Shown here piece after piece: positions 63,595 through 64,000 of a DNA stretch of 64,000 bases (positions are counted from its first letter, which is position 1; every line of letters begins with the position of its first letter). The translations under genes and the position numbers were made by a program. The notes under the pieces are model-generated. The model was not told the origin of the DNA, ran no database searches, and was given only the letters and a program-made list of their open reading frames with translations. This DNA is from Dugong dugon (taxonomy: Eukaryota; Chordata; Mammalia; Sirenia; Dugongidae): the NCBI GenBank assembly GCA_030035585.1, contig CM057462.1:141758734-141822733 (forward strand), in the 5' to 3' direction.

Positions 63595-64000
63595 CCCCAC
63601 AACATGTCAACTCTCTCCTTCTCGACATTTTTTTTGAGGGGGGGAATATACATATCCAAAGATACACCATTTCAAAAAATTTCTACACACACATTTCAGG
63701 TACGTCGATTACTCTCTTCCAATTGTGCTGCTATTCTCACTTTAGATGAAGGCTTACAGAACAAAATAGTTTCTCATTTAACAGTTAGTACACATGTTGC
63801 CCTATGACAATGGTTAACAACCTCACAACACATAAACACTATCCTTACTCAACCTTGGGTTTCCTATCACCAGCTTTCCTGTCCCCGTCTGCCTTCTGGC
63901 CCTTGTCCCATTTGGTTTTATGGGGCTGTCCACTCCCCGGCTGAACAGTGACCCTTGGAAATGACTTCACCACTGAGCTAAAGGGTGTCTGGAGGCCATA

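Larger units (their letters stand above)
61491..64000 (-). mobile_element. L1 (L1-E) 3' end, antisense, carrying a MaLR element
   Basis: L1 3' UTR from 'attgtacttcaggtgaaggc' (61502), interrupted by the MaLR (61593-63594) and resuming 'caacatgtcaactctctcct'. A linker of about 110 bp (63627-63742) follows, then a second L1 3' UTR copy from 'ttagatgaaggcttacagaa' continuing beyond the window. The order of parts is that of the composite at 52546-53535, in the opposite orientation. Confidence 0.8.

Overview
This is mammalian, almost certainly afrotherian and most likely elephant, nuclear DNA. The evidence is the set of interspersed repeats: several tRNA-derived SINEs of the AfroSINE type, RTE-clade LINEs including a 3.2 kb copy, and long L1s whose 3' ends recur through the window. 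It is not prokaryotic; there are no operons, CRISPR arrays or RNA genes that I can see. The species call is an inference from repeat content.

The one host gene is an alpha-amylase on the + strand. Ten coding exons lie between 13941 and 33072, all with GT-AG boundaries and an unbroken frame. They give 511 residues, with the catalytic Asp/Glu/Asp, the calcium and chloride ligands and all ten disulfide cysteines present. A TATA box lies about 40 bp before the ATG, and an ATTAAA poly(A) signal lies just after the stop. Only 68 bp upstream of the TATA box is a full-length Tigger1 DNA transposon (11454-13828, TA duplication on both sides). It separates the core promoter from conserved-looking upstream sequence that carries an E-box/TC-box pair at the spacing expected of a pancreatic PTF1 enhancer. 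About 92% of the 10.5 kb second intron is two antisense L1s. Intron 5 holds two SINEs and intron 7 an RTE fragment.

Layout. 1-6975: antisense L1 (L1-A) with intact ORF1, frameshifted ORF2 and a GC-rich 5' UTR built of 266-bp tandem monomers; its 3' end is outside the window. 6976-11453: old repeats (SINEs, hAT, L2) and the amylase upstream region. 11454-13828: Tigger1. 13898-33085: amylase gene with repeat-filled introns. 33086-35149: intergenic sequence with one old repeat. 35150-49760: degraded antisense endogenous retrovirus (LTRs at 35150-35716 and from 44009), interrupted by a full-length RTE (37769-40940) and by an L1 (L1-C) that carries a roughly 0.7 kb 3' transduction. 50200-55460: remains of a second ERV (pol then gag, antisense), interrupted by a composite L1 3' end (52546-53770). 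55460-57180: L2 and two SINEs. 57181-61386: sense-strand L1 (L1-D). 61387-64000: antisense L1 3' end (L1-E), itself carrying a MaLR LTR retrotransposon with two LTRs and a 5-bp duplication.

The most interesting material is: the transposon-split amylase promoter; an L1 lineage with a duplicated 3' UTR end and linker seen twice; L1 3' transductions, one ending at a MaLR LTR poly(A) signal; and a lysine-rich reading frame between L1 ORF1 and ORF2 that recurs in three different L1 copies and overlaps or fuses with the ORF2 start.
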